Below are positions 16,457-25,311 of a stretch of DNA of 64,000 bases, in pieces. Origin of the DNA: Candidatus Villigracilis proximus (GTDB lineage Bacteria; Chloroflexota; Anaerolineae; Anaerolineales; Villigracilaceae). Where the stretch lies: contig JADKBB010000005.1 of NCBI GenBank assembly GCA_016715195.1, forward strand, positions 62,001 through 126,000. The letters are read 5' to 3'. Each line of letters starts with the position of its first letter. Within the stretch, counting starts at the first letter, position 1. The position numbers and the translations under genes were made by a program. The notes beneath the pieces are model-generated. The model did no database searches, was not told where the DNA came from, and saw only the letters and a list, made by a program, of their open reading frames with translations.

Positions 16457-16979
16457 TTAAATTAAACTGCTGATTTTTAATATCCTAACCTCAGGCGTAA
16501 GTGTTTGTTCAATCGCGGGCTGACTTTGTATCTTCCGCACAACATCCATGCCGCTGATTACTCTTCCAAAAGCGGCAAATCCCTGACCGTCGGGATTGCG
16601 CATGCCGCCAAAATCCAGCGCGGGTTGATCGCCGATGCAAATAAAGAATTCAGAAGATGCAGTGCCCGGTTCATTCCGCGCCATGGAGATGGTCCCGTCT
16701 GTGTGCAGGATTCCGGTTTGAGCAGTGGTCTCGTGCGGAATTAACGCCAACACCTGCGGATGATCGTCCGCTTTTAGGCCGCCTTGAATCACTTCGATTT
16801 TTATTTTGTTATTCGGCTGATTATCCGCGCGGACTGTGCGATAAAAGACCGCATCTGTAAAACGATCTTCGTCCACGTAGCGCAGAAAATTATCAACCGT
16901 GACGGGTGCCTGCTCCTGGGAAAAGCTCAAGGGTGATCTCACCGAATTCCGTATTGATCGTAATGCGTGGATTAGTCAT
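16457..16979 (-). pseudogene. Cyclophilin-type peptidyl-prolyl isomerase, one frameshift
   Basis: Cyclophilin fold: VTVDNFLRYV, FYRTV, GTISMARNEPGTASSEFFI (catalytic region) and GFAAFGRVISGMDVV. The true N-terminus is MTNPRITINTEFGEITLELF from ATG 16979, in a different frame. Dropping one G at CCAGGAGCAGG (about 16915) gives LFPEQAPVTV. About 170 residues, a short cytoplasmic type without signal peptide. Catalyses proline cis-trans isomerisation in protein folding. Confidence 0.87.
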
Positions 16980-16980
16980 C

Positions 16981-17468
16981 TTAAATCTGGACTGGTTTGT
17001 CTCGTTCAGTTAAGTTCACCACAATCGCATTGCTGGCCTTAATTAAATTTTCAGGCGTGATCATGATCTCTTCGCCCCATTGCCCTCCGCCCGTGCCGAG
17101 GATGGGTTCGTTGAGTAGACTCGCCTCAAGGAAGGATCTGAAATTAACGGGCTGCCAGCCAAAGGCGGGGATGGATCCGATAATATATCCTGTTGTTTCT
17201 TAACCACTTCCGGCGCAGCCATCTGAATATTGCGTGAACCGATGGCTTTCTTTAAATTTCCAGAGACCGCATTCTGATCGCCGCCGAGCATGACGAGCAC
17301 ACGCTCGCCGGTGTCCACTTGAAAGATGAGAGTTTTCATGGCTTGTCGTTCAGAGAAGCCCAAAGCATGAGCAACATTGGCTGCGCCTTTTTCTGTTTCG
17401 GGTGAAAAACTGCGTGCTTCGTAGGGAATATTTAAATTGTCGAGATGAATGTGTGAGGGGAGTTTCAT
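16981..17468 (-). pseudogene. YbaK/EbsC-type aminoacyl-tRNA deacylase, one frameshift
   Basis: Hydrolyses mischarged Cys-tRNA(Pro) or similar tRNAs. First frame from ATG 17468: MKLPSHIHLDNLNIPYEARSF, KTLIFQVD, VMLGGDQNAVSGNLKKAIGS. After VVKK at about 17200 the conserved end continues in the next frame as TTGYIIGSIPAFGW... to PENLIKASNAIVVNLTE and a stop at 16981. Adding one A to the AAA run restores VVKKTTGYIIGSIPAFG, so a homopolymer miscall is likely. It starts inside the gntK stop (ATGA overlap). Confidence 0.87.
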
Positions 17469-17947
17469 AAGTTTAATCCTTTGCGTATGATGGTGAGAAT
17501 ATCTTGCGGGCTGTTTGTAATATCAACGATCAGTGCGTTTTCCGGTTCTTCAAGAATTTCAAATTGACTGTCCAACATGCCCGCGGACATGAAGTGACCG
17601 GGGCGGTTTTGCAGGCGTGTTTTGATCTGTTCGTAGCTTCCCTGTAGATAAACAAATTTTACATGTTCGTTTACTTGCAGTTTGCTGCGATATGTATTCT
17701 TCAACGCCGAGCATGCCAGAACAGCTGATTTATTTTCCTGTAAATTTTCTTCGATCAATTCTCTTAAAGAAGCCAGCCAGCCTGCGCGGTCTTCATCGGT
17801 CAATGCGATGCCTTGTGACATTTTTGTGCGGTTCGATTCAGAATGAAAATCATCTGCGTCATAAAAACTCCAATCGAGTTCTTTGGCAAGCAGTGAACCG
17901 ATCGTTGTCTTTCCTGAACCCGCCACGCCCATGATAACGATCATCAT
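17465..17947 (-). CDS. gntK: Gluconokinase
   Basis: 160 residues, P-loop kinase phosphorylating gluconate to 6-phosphogluconate. Walker A GVAGSGKTT, then the family motifs FYDADDFHSESNRTKMSQG, LTDEDRAGWLASL and CSALKNTYRS, and the GHFM substrate loop. Operon with the EamA exporter upstream (4-base overlap) and ybaK downstream (4-base overlap). Confidence 0.93.
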   Translation of the reverse strand: MMIVIMGVAGSGKTTIGSLLAKELDWSFYDADDFHSESNRTKMSQGIALTDEDRAGWLASLRELIEENLQENKSAVLACSALKNTYRSKLQVNEHVKFVYLQGSYEQIKTRLQNRPGHFMSAGMLDSQFEILEEPENALIVDITNSPQDILTIIRKGLNL

Positions 17948-18873
17948 GGCTTGGGCTGCCGTGATGCAAGATAAATCCCCGAGAGGATCAATGCGCCGCC
18001 AACAATGGTCACGAGTGTGGGAATCTCGTTCAAAATAAAGAACGCCAAAATAGCCGAGCCAACTGGTTCACCAAGAATGGTGATTGCCACAAAAGCTGCG
18101 GGCATATATTTAAGACTCCAATTAAAAGTAGAGTGACCGAGTAATTGCGGCAGCACAGCCAGTAAAAAAATCCAGCCGTATGTTTTGGGGGCAAAGCCGA
18201 GCGGCGAATTTCCGCTTGCAAACATAATGACGATCAATGCAATCGCGGCAATGCCATACACCATAAAAATATACGGGATGAGCGAAATGCCGCTGCGCAA
18301 TTTTCTGCCGATGATGAGATAACCTGTCAACGCGAACGCACCAAGCAGCGAGAGGAAGTTGCCCCACATGGCACGGCCTTGCAGGACATCTTGTAATGCC
18401 GGACAGGATAGCCCGGACTCCCAGACACACGCATCAGACAAGCCGATAATTGTTCCGCCTGCGAGTGACAGGATCAACCCGAAGATGGCTGTTCGCGCGA
18501 GATGTTCCTTCAGTAAAAACGGAGAGAGCAACGCCACCCAAAGCGGCCCCGTGCTGACAAAGACCACAGAGCTCGCCACACTGGTGTACTCAAGGGATGA
18601 TATCCATGTGGCGAAATGTAAGGCGAGGAAAATGCCCGAGAAAACACCGAGCAGTATTTCGTTAAGAGTGAGGCGCTTTATTTCGTCAATGTGTTTCGTG
18701 AGCGCAAACGGCATCAGAATCACAGTCGCAATTGACATTCTGAGCGCAGCGATCACCAGTGACGGCGCGCCGTCAGCCTGCGCAAAGCGGATAAAAATAC
18801 TGGATGTGGAAACGGCAAGGATGGCGATGGTGATGGCAAAGGGGAGCAGCAGGCGGGCGCGGGTGTCGGTCAT
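17944..18873 (-). CDS. EamA/DMT-family transporter
   Basis: 309 residues from ATG 18873 (TAGGAA six bases upstream; the longer frame to 19017 has no site). Ten predicted membrane helices in two repeats; EYTSVASSVVFVSTGPLWVAL and AAFVAITILGEPVGSAILAFF are the two EamA signature blocks. An inner-membrane metabolite exporter of unknown substrate. Confidence 0.9.
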   Translation of the reverse strand: MTDTRARLLLPFAITIAILAVSTSSIFIRFAQADGAPSLVIAALRMSIATVILMPFALTKHIDEIKRLTLNEILLGVFSGIFLALHFATWISSLEYTSVASSVVFVSTGPLWVALLSPFLLKEHLARTAIFGLILSLAGGTIIGLSDACVWESGLSCPALQDVLQGRAMWGNFLSLLGAFALTGYLIIGRKLRSGISLIPYIFMVYGIAAIALIVIMFASGNSPLGFAPKTYGWIFLLAVLPQLLGHSTFNWSLKYMPAAFVAITILGEPVGSAILAFFILNEIPTLVTIVGGALILSGIYLASRQPKP

Positions 18874-18941
18874 TTTTATTCCTAAAGTCAGGTTTCGCGG
18901 ACTTGATTTATATGATATTTGTATAAAAATTGTCCAAATTC

Positions 18942-18970
18942 TTGTCGGGAACGTTATATCAAGGTAAAAT
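18942..18970 (+). promoter_or_regulatory. Promoter of superoxide dismutase gene
   Basis: TTGTCG (18942-18947), 17-base spacer, TAAAAT (18965-18970). Leader of about 55 bases ending in AAGGAG. Confidence 0.55.
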
Positions 18971-19034
18971 CGAATTATACGTGGAAAGAATGTAATTTCA
19001 TAAATTATCAGGATCAACTCTAAGGAGAAATACC

Positions 19035-19640
19035 ATGGCTTTTGAATTACCCAAACTTGCTTATGCCTATGATGCTCTGGAGCCGCACATTGATGCGCGC
19101 ACCATGGAAATTCATCACACCAAGCACCACAACACCTATGTCACCAATTTGAACGCCGCGATCGAAAAGACCCCCGAACTCGCCGGCAAGTCACTTGAAG
19201 AATTGCTCGGTGACTTGAATGCTGTTCCCGAAGGCGTGCGCATGGTTGTCCGCAATCATGGCGGCGGCACATACAATCACAACTTATTCTGGGAAGTGAT
19301 GGGACCCAACGCCGGCGGCGCGCCAAAGGGCGAGCTTGCCAAGGCCATTGATGCTTCTTTCACTTCATTCGATGCTTTCAAGGCTGAGTTTGAAAAAGCC
19401 GCCACCACTCGCTTCGGCTCAGGCTGGGCCTGGCTTGTCAAAAAAGGCAGCGGATTGGCTGTCGTATCCACCGCCAATCAGGATTGCCCTCTCTCCGACG
19501 GCCTGACCCCGATCCTGGGACTCGATGTTTGGGAGCACGCTTACTATCTCAACTACCAGAATCGCCGCCCTGATTACATCAGCGCATTCTGGAATGTAGT
19601 CAACTGGGATGCTGTCGCTGCCCGCTATTCTGCAAAATAA
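19035..19640 (+). CDS. sodA: Fe/Mn superoxide dismutase
   Basis: 201 residues. Metal ligands by family comparison: His27 (MEIHHTKHH), the His of GGGTYNHNLFW, and Asp/His of LGLDVWEHAYYLNYQNRR. GGGTYNHNLFW and the DVWEHAYY context are nearer Mn-type enzymes, but metal choice cannot be read with certainty. No signal peptide: cytoplasmic. Indicates contact with oxygen. AAGGAG eight bases before ATG; single-gene unit with its own promoter and terminator. Confidence 0.95.
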   Translation: MAFELPKLAYAYDALEPHIDARTMEIHHTKHHNTYVTNLNAAIEKTPELAGKSLEELLGDLNAVPEGVRMVVRNHGGGTYNHNLFWEVMGPNAGGAPKGELAKAIDASFTSFDAFKAEFEKAATTRFGSGWAWLVKKGSGLAVVSTANQDCPLSDGLTPILGLDVWEHAYYLNYQNRRPDYISAFWNVVNWDAVAARYSAK

Positions 19641-19663
19641 TTAACATATAATTTTTACAAAAA

Positions 19664-19700
19664 GAGTCTCCGCTATTTTTGCGGAGACTCCTTTTGTTTG
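19664..19700 (+). terminator. Intrinsic terminator after the SOD gene
   Basis: Perfect ten-pair stem GAGTCTCCGC/GCGGAGACTC, loop TATTTTT, tail CTTTTGTTTG. Confidence 0.88.
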
Positions 19701-19744
19701 TGGCTATGAAAATCGGCGGTTGAATTAAGAGTCTGTTTGAAAAG

Positions 19745-19786
19745 TAAACACCAAGTCACAAAGACACGAAGTCACGAAAGTTTTTT
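19745..19786. repeat. CACGAAG/ACACGAAG-type repeat
   Basis: AACACCAAGTCACAAAGACA followed by CGAAGTCACGAAAG. Its complement closely matches the element at 33241-33284, so these are two copies of one family in opposite orientation. Confidence 0.5.
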
Positions 19787-19815
19787 CTTGGCAGACCGGT
19801 GATTTTTGGCAGGTT

Positions 19816-20238
19816 CTAAATATCCTTCGCCTGTTTCATTTGGACAACCGCCACGCCCAGTACAACTGTCGCAAGGAACATGGAGAGTCCGCCGACCAGT
19901 ACTGTATAGAACGGCAGCCCAAGATACATTTCACTCAAGATTCCCAAGGGCATGAGCAGACCAGTCAATGCCAGCCCGGAGACCCATTTTGCTTGGTTCT
20001 CTTTTACTTGCAGTTTGATAAGTAGAAAGCCAAAGACGATGTTCAGCAGGGAAAATAGATTCCCGTGGACATGAGCCAGCCGTGCTTCAAAATGCGGGCT
20101 GACGTTGTACTCCGCGATCCATGCTTCTTTGCCGGGGGCAAAATCCCGTAGATAGATCAGTACAAAACCGTAGATCATGAAGGACGCCATTACCCAAAGC
20201 CCGACGCCAATGTTCCATTTGCCAATTGTGGTTTTCAT
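19816..20238 (-). CDS. Small four-helix membrane protein, unknown
   Basis: 140 residues from ATG 20238 with AAGGAG upstream (the longer frame from 20289 lacks a site). Four hydrophobic helices; HFEARLAHVHGNLFSLLNIVFGFLL in the middle carries several His, a possible haem or metal site. It is next to cytochrome b561 in a leftward set and may be part of the same redox membrane system. Family not recognised. Confidence 0.72.
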   Translation of the reverse strand: MKTTIGKWNIGVGLWVMASFMIYGFVLIYLRDFAPGKEAWIAEYNVSPHFEARLAHVHGNLFSLLNIVFGFLLIKLQVKENQAKWVSGLALTGLLMPLGILSEMYLGLPFYTVLVGGLSMFLATVVLGVAVVQMKQAKDI

Positions 20239-20314
20239 TTTTTCTCCTTGCTGTTTTTCTAACTTACCAAACTCGTCAATGAAATTCACGAGTGAAACCC
20301 TGATTTGGGTTTAA

Positions 20315-20851
20315 TTATTTTCCGTACCACATCCGCGCCAAAAGATTATCTTTGAGCATAAACTGGTGATACAGCGCCGCCCCGGCGTGCAGGAGGATTA
20401 ACAACACCAGTGCGGGTGCGATAAAGCCGTGCAGGATACGTGAGGTAAAGGCAAGAAAATCCGCGGGCAGGGCTGCTCCTGAATTTCCAAAGACAATGGG
20501 CATTAACCCCGATTGAAGCGAAAGCGCCATGCCGCTGATCGTCATTAGAAAAACGAACACGTAAAGCGCATAGTGGACCAGTTTGCCGATCTGATCGAGA
20601 AAGGCATTGCCTGTCGTAGCTGAATCAGGTTTGGGCAGGCGCAGACGCGTAATAAATCGGGCGATGATTACTACCAGCGTGATTCCGCCCAGGAGCATGT
20701 GTATACCGAGTGGCGCGATTTTCCCCGCTTCGTTGTTGGGGAGGCTGCTTATATACTTGCCAAGAATAAAAGCAATGAACACCAGAACAACAACCAGCCA
20801 GTGAAAGCTGACTTGTAACGGGTGATAACGAACAGGTGCGATTTTTGACAT
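20315..20851 (-). CDS. Cytochrome b561-family membrane protein
   Basis: 178 residues, four helices. RYHPLQVSFHWLVVVLVF, PLGIHMLLGG, LVHYALYVFVFLMTISG and LLHAGAALYHQFM place paired His residues for two b-type haems as in the bacterial b561 (YodB/CybB) family. Moves electrons in the inner membrane, typically from quinol, and may lower superoxide leakage. Upstream genes encode a small membrane protein, a cupin and a Crp/Fnr regulator. Confidence 0.92.
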   Translation of the reverse strand: MSKIAPVRYHPLQVSFHWLVVVLVFIAFILGKYISSLPNNEAGKIAPLGIHMLLGGITLVVIIARFITRLRLPKPDSATTGNAFLDQIGKLVHYALYVFVFLMTISGMALSLQSGLMPIVFGNSGAALPADFLAFTSRILHGFIAPALVLLILLHAGAALYHQFMLKDNLLARMWYGK

Positions 20852-20867
20852 GATTAACCTCTTGTGT

Positions 20868-21247
20868 CTATGATTGAGAGCTTTTCTTTCGTGCCCCGAA
20901 AAATATCAGCGCCAGAATGGTGAGCCAGACCGTCAATCGAAACAACATGGCGTAGATACTTTGTGCTGCGGGTGTGCCGCGAAATGCAGAGAGCAGCAGC
21001 AAAGTCACAACCGCGTGGATTCCAAATGTCGTCAGCGCTGCGGGCATTGCGTATTGACTATTTTCCAAATTAAAATGGCCGGGATAAAAACTGTCAGTAC
21101 GCCCATAATGAAGTTGTAAACAGGCAGCCAGTGGAGAACAAAGTATCCCGGGCTCCAACCCCGCATTGCCATTCCGCCGGCCAGTATTGATAAAGTGCCA
21201 ACGATGAAGGCAAGAACGGCCGCGATCTTATTTAATCTTGTATTCAC
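20868..21247 (-). pseudogene. Small membrane protein, frameshifted
   Basis: A GTG at 21247 with AAGGAG seven bases before gives VNTRLNKIAAVLAFIVGTLS and two helices up to VFIPAILIWK. The continuation NSQYAMPAALTTFGIHAVV with two more helices is in the next frame and ends at 20868. One extra A in the GGAAAATAG run at about 21060 would fuse both halves into a four-helix protein of about 125 residues. Function unknown; in line with the cytochrome b561 gene. Confidence 0.7.
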
Positions 21248-21301
21248 TGTGAACTCCTTGCAATGCATCAGGTCTTTGATGGGAAATATGACAATGCAGT
21301 T

Positions 21302-21625
21302 TTATTGCTCGCCCTTTGAGCCAAGAAATACAATCCGCGTCTTTGCGTTCATCCCGCGCTTTACACCGCTCGGCACAACCACTGTCACACCGGGTTTGAT
21401 TTCAAAGGCATCTTCACCGACTGTCATCAAGCCAGTGCCTTCAAGAAAATGATACATTGCCGCCTCACCAGGGTGAGCGGGGATTTGTCCGCCGGCTTCA
21501 AGCCCAACGACCAGCGCCTTAAATTTTGGCGTATCAATTAAAAATTGCGGCTTGGGTCCGCCTTCTGAAAATACAGCTTTTGCCTTTGTGTCTACGAAAT
21601 AGAATTGTGAATTTGTGTCAGACAT
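21302..21625 (-). CDS. Cupin-domain protein
   Basis: 107 residues, single small beta-barrel. Cupin motif 1 is degenerate around PAHPGEAAMYHFLEGTG and motif 2 is PGVTVVVPSGVKRGM. Few metal-binding His remain (AHPGE, YHF), so it may bind a small ligand rather than catalyse. Good ribosome site (AGGAG). Located between the regulator and the membrane redox genes. Confidence 0.85.
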   Translation of the reverse strand: MSDTNSQFYFVDTKAKAVFSEGGPKPQFLIDTPKFKALVVGLEAGGQIPAHPGEAAMYHFLEGTGLMTVGEDAFEIKPGVTVVVPSGVKRGMNAKTRIVFLGSKGEQ

Positions 21626-21677
21626 TGAAAACTCCTTTTGGATATATCTGACTTTATCTCTTTCCCCCGCATCCCGC

Positions 21678-21698
21678 CCCGACTTTTGTCGGGTTTTT
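21678..21698 (+). other. Hairpin with plus-strand T-run between cupin and crp genes
   Basis: CCCGAC/GTCGGG stem, TTTT loop, TTTTT tail. It has terminator form, but only for plus-strand transcription, where no gene ends; flanking genes are on the minus strand. Role unclear. Confidence 0.35.
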
Positions 21699-21709
21699 GC
21701 CCCCGGTTA

Positions 21710-22396
21710 TTATTTGCCCTGAATCATTGCCCGCTTCGTTAATCCCTCGCGATCCAGAATGCGGATTTGATTTTTGTCCATTTCGATCAACCCTGCTTTG
21801 GTTAACTCGCGGATCACGCGGCCTAACACATCCGGCACCGTGCCAAGATGCGAAGCCATTTCCGTTTGCGTTGTCCAGCGGCGACGTTCGATAACGCCTT
21901 CTTCGGCTTGCTCCAGTAAAAGATTTGCAAATCTGGCTTCCACGCTTTTCAAAGTAAGGTCAGCGGCAAGCGACACAAGCCCGATGATCTTATCCGCCAT
22001 GTTTTCGATGATCCGCATCGCCGCCTGCGGATGGGCAAGGATTACCTCCTCAAGCAGCTTGCGCGGAATCAACCATATTCCCGACTCTTCAAGCGCAACT
22101 GCCGTCGCCGGGTTTGGACGGTTCGCCAGCACACCCACCTCATTAAATATTTCACCGGCGCCAATAAACCGCAGCACCTGTTCGCGCCCATCGCCCGAAG
22201 ATTTTAAAACTTTCAACGAACCATATTGCAGGTAATACAAATTGGACTCGGTATCGCCCTCCCAAAATATGACTGTGCCCGCCGCAAACACCTTCCAGGT
22301 GGAATGCTTTGCCATTTTTTCGAGAGTCTCTTCATCCAGCCCGCGCAGGAATTCAAAGGCCTGTAATCGTTTAAGTAGAACTTCGGTTTGCGCCAT
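21710..22396 (-). CDS. Crp/Fnr-family transcriptional regulator
   Basis: 228 residues from ATG 22396 (MAQTEVLLKRLQ). N-terminal cyclic-nucleotide-binding fold (WKVFAAGTVIFWEGDTESNLYYLQYGSLKVL, FNEVGVLANRPNPATAVALEES), a dimer helix, and a C-terminal winged helix (TTQTEMASHLGTVPDVLGRVIRELTKAGLIEM). There is no N-terminal Cys set for an FNR-type iron-sulfur cluster. It probably controls the adjacent cupin/b561 genes, by position only. Confidence 0.92.
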   Translation of the reverse strand: MAQTEVLLKRLQAFEFLRGLDEETLEKMAKHSTWKVFAAGTVIFWEGDTESNLYYLQYGSLKVLKSSGDGREQVLRFIGAGEIFNEVGVLANRPNPATAVALEESGIWLIPRKLLEEVILAHPQAAMRIIENMADKIIGLVSLAADLTLKSVEARFANLLLEQAEEGVIERRRWTTQTEMASHLGTVPDVLGRVIRELTKAGLIEMDKNQIRILDREGLTKRAMIQGK

Positions 22397-22446
22397 ACGG
22401 CAAGTGTAGCATGGAAACATTCACGGGATTTGAAAAAATTCGCATG

Positions 22447-22475
22447 TTGACTAGACAAGTTTCAAAGGGTAAAAT
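22447..22475 (+). promoter_or_regulatory. Promoter of the purine operon
   Basis: TTGACT (22447-22452), 17-base spacer, TAAAAT (22470-22475). The leader is about 20 bases with AAGGA before the purL ATG. No PurR box or guanine riboswitch was recognised. Confidence 0.6.
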
Positions 22476-22502
22476 GGCCTCGGTTTTCAAAAAGGATCAC
22501 CC

Positions 22503-25274
22503 ATGCCAACCTATAAATTCATCGTTCACTTTGTCAATCAAGACCCAAGATCAGCCTCTTTTATGAAGGAGGCTCAAGCGCTGGGCTTTCGCACCCTGCA
22601 ACAGATCACAGTTCAAGACCTCTACTTCATCGAGGGTCAATTGTCTCAGGAGGATTGCAGACAGTTGACCCTCAAACTTTTAACCGACCCCGTGACTCAA
22701 ACCGCTTCCTGGATGGAGATCCCGCATCTTTCTGCGCCCGAGCCTGATACGGTTATTCTGGAAGTAGCTCTCCGCCCGGGCGTCACCGACCCGGTAGCCG
22801 AGCAAATTGTCCGCGCCGCGCACGAGCTGGGATTCAACGACGTCCACCACGCAGCCACCGGCCAGCGCTTTCTTCGTTACATCGTTGACCTTATCCGTTC
22901 ATCCGATTCGCGCAAGCAATCCGTTACATGCGTATTGCGTCTCTGTTCGCCAACCCCGTCATCCATCACTGGACAATTGGCGATATCACTCCATCCTTTC
23001 CGCAGGAAACAGAATCCAGTGGGGCAGTGGAAGTTATCCCCGTTCGCAGCTTGACCGATAGCGAGCTGCTCGCTCTCTCCAAAGACCGCCGCGCCGCGCT
23101 TGATCTGGCAGAGATGAAAGCGATTCAAAATTATTTCACCAAAGAACAACGCGACCCCACCGATGTCGAATTTGAAACCATCGCCCAAACCTGGAGCGAA
23201 CACTGCGGACATAAAACGTTTAAAGCCAAAGTGACGATAGACGATAGACGACAGACCGCGTCTTCTGATGGTCAATTGTCCGTGGTCGATAGTCTGATAA
23301 AAACCTATCTCAAATCTGCCACCGACAAAATAAACGCGCCGTGGGTTATCTCTGCTTTTGTAGATAACGCCGGCATCATTGACTTTGACGATGAATACGA
23401 AATTTCATTCAAGGCCGAGACGCACAACCATCCGTCAGCCATTGAACCGTTTGGGGGGGCCAACACAGGCGTCGGCGGAGTCATACGCGATGTGATTGGA
23501 GTCAGTGCAAAACCCATCGCCAATACAGATGTCCTTTGCTTCGGTCCGCAGGATCTAAATCCAGATACTTTGCCGGAAGGTGTTTTACATCCGCGCCGCA
23601 TTCAATCGGGCGTGGTCGCAGGCGTGCAGGATTATGGCAACAAGATCGGCATCCCAACCGTCAATGGCGCGATTTTGTATGATGAAGGCTACACAGCCAA
23701 TCCGCTCGTTTTTTGCGGATGTGTGGGACTCGCGCCAAAAGGCAAACACGTCCGCACGCCGCGCACAGGTGACCGGGTGATCGTGCTCGGTGGCCGCACA
23801 GGTCGTGATGGATTGCGCGGCGCGACGTTTTTCTTCCATGACCATGGATGCACAGACCGGTGAAGTGGCCGGCGCTTCAGTGCAGATCGGCGACCCCATC
23901 ACTGAAAAAGGTTTGATTGATGTGATTGTCCGCGCGCGTGACTTGGGCTTATACACAGCCATCACCGATTGCGGTGCCGGCGGACTTTCATCCGCGGCTG
24001 GTGAAATGGCTTCCACCATCGGCGCGGATATTGAACTCTCGCATGTGAAACTCAAATACCCCGGCCTCGCTCCGTGGGAGATCTGGCTTTCAGAAGCACA
24101 GGAACGCATGGTGCTTTCGGTTCCTGTTGAGAAAATTTCTGACCTGCAAAAATTATGCGACACCTTCGATACTGAATTAACCGACATCGGCGAATTCACA
24201 GGCGATGGCCGTCTTGTTGTTCGCCATAACGGAAATATTGTTGTCAACATGAACAACGAATTTTTGCACGATGGTATTCCACAGAGGAGCTGAAAGCAGT
24301 GATCGAAATCGATATTGCAGTGATCGGCATTCGTCAATTCCATCGTAATCGAATATCAAAACCTTGCTCAATCTTTTATCATCTCCAAACATCGCCAGTA
24401 AATCTTCTGTGATTCGCATCTACGATCACGAAGTGCAAGGCGGTACAGTCGTCAAACCGTTGACAGGCGTCGAAGCCGATGCGCCTTCTGATGCGGCGGT
24501 CATTAAACCGATTGGCACACGTGGCGTAAAAGGCATTGTGCTCTCAAACGGCATCAATCCCGAATATGGCAAACGCGACGCGTACAAAATGGCCTGGTCG
24601 GTGATTGACGAGGCCATTCGCAACGCAGTCGCTGTCGGCGCCGACCCGCAGCGCATTGCCATTCTCGATAATTTCTGCTGGGGCGATCCGCTCCGCCCTG
24701 AGACCATGGGTTCGCTGGTTGAAGCCTGCCGTGGATGTCACGATGCGGCGCTGTTTTATGGCACGCCTTTTATCAGCGGTAAAGACTCGCTCAATAATGA
24801 ATATCTCGGCGCCGATGGTCAACGTCACGCCATTCCGCCTACGTTGTTGATCTCAGCTATTGGCATTATCCATGATATCAACACAGCTGTAACAATGGAT
24901 CTGAAAGCGGCCGGAAATGAGATTTATTTGATCGGCAGTGATTTGGTAAATAGTGATCAGTTGGTTCCTGACATTCACAAAGACACAGCACAGGTTTATC
25001 GCGCATTACATCAAGCGATACAAAATGGCTTGGTCAAATCTGCGCACGATCCCTTGGTTTGGAAATAAACACAACATCAAATCTCTTTACCGAAGTCAAT
25101 GGCTGTCTGCTTGTCGAAGTCACTCCTTCAAATACATCAGCATTTGAAACTCAATTCTCAAACCTGCCCATCACCAAAATTGGCACAGTCACCACCAACC
25201 CCATTCTCAAATTTGCCGATATAGAAATTCCCGTAGAGGAACTTGTCCATGCCTTTAACATTCATCCTTCGTAA
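22503..25274 (+). pseudogene. purL: FGAM synthase PurL with fused PurS-like domain, several frameshifts and an internal deletion
   Basis: Converts FGAR to FGAM (purine step 4) with PurQ. Residues 1-125 carry PurS-like sequence (VALRPGVTDPVAEQIVRAAHELGFNDV). The PurL part follows in pieces: from about 22915 (MRIASLFANPVIHHW, TWSEHCGHKTFKAKV, FKAETHNHPSAIEPFGGANTGVGG), after 23830 (DAQTGEVAGASVQIGDPITEK, DCGAGGLSSAAGEMAS), from 24364 (TLLNLLSSPNIASK, DHEVQGGTVVKPL, ILDNFCWGDP, GTPFISGKDSLNNEY), and from 25059 (LFTEVNGCLLVEV). Breaks lie near 22870-22915, 23828 (T-run), 24290 and 24290-24364. At 25055 SAHDP jumps to LGLEI and the conserved SEGGLA segment is missing. A repeat-like insert lies at 23233-23296. 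Confidence 0.9.
23233..23296. repeat. GACGATAGACGATAG/GGTCGATAGTC repeat inside purL
   Basis: The stretch starts with tandem GACGATA units and GACAGACCG and ends in the complementary GGTCGATAGTC. It is translated in frame as DDRRQTASSDGQLSVVD between the conserved HKTFKAKVTI and DSLIKTYLKSAT blocks, where PurL proteins have a variable loop. Composition is unlike neighbouring codons, so it looks like an inserted palindromic element. Confidence 0.5.
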
Positions 25275-25311
25275 TTCACGCGAAGCGTTCAGCCTTCATC
25301 CTTTCCCCCTT

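Noticed and set aside
18874..19017. 48-residue N-terminal extension of the EamA transporter
   Set aside because: No ribosome site, and it covers the A/T-rich promoter region; TAGGAA sits correctly before 18873.
21678..21698. Terminator of the crp gene
   Set aside because: The T-run is on the plus strand, the wrong orientation for the minus-strand genes there.
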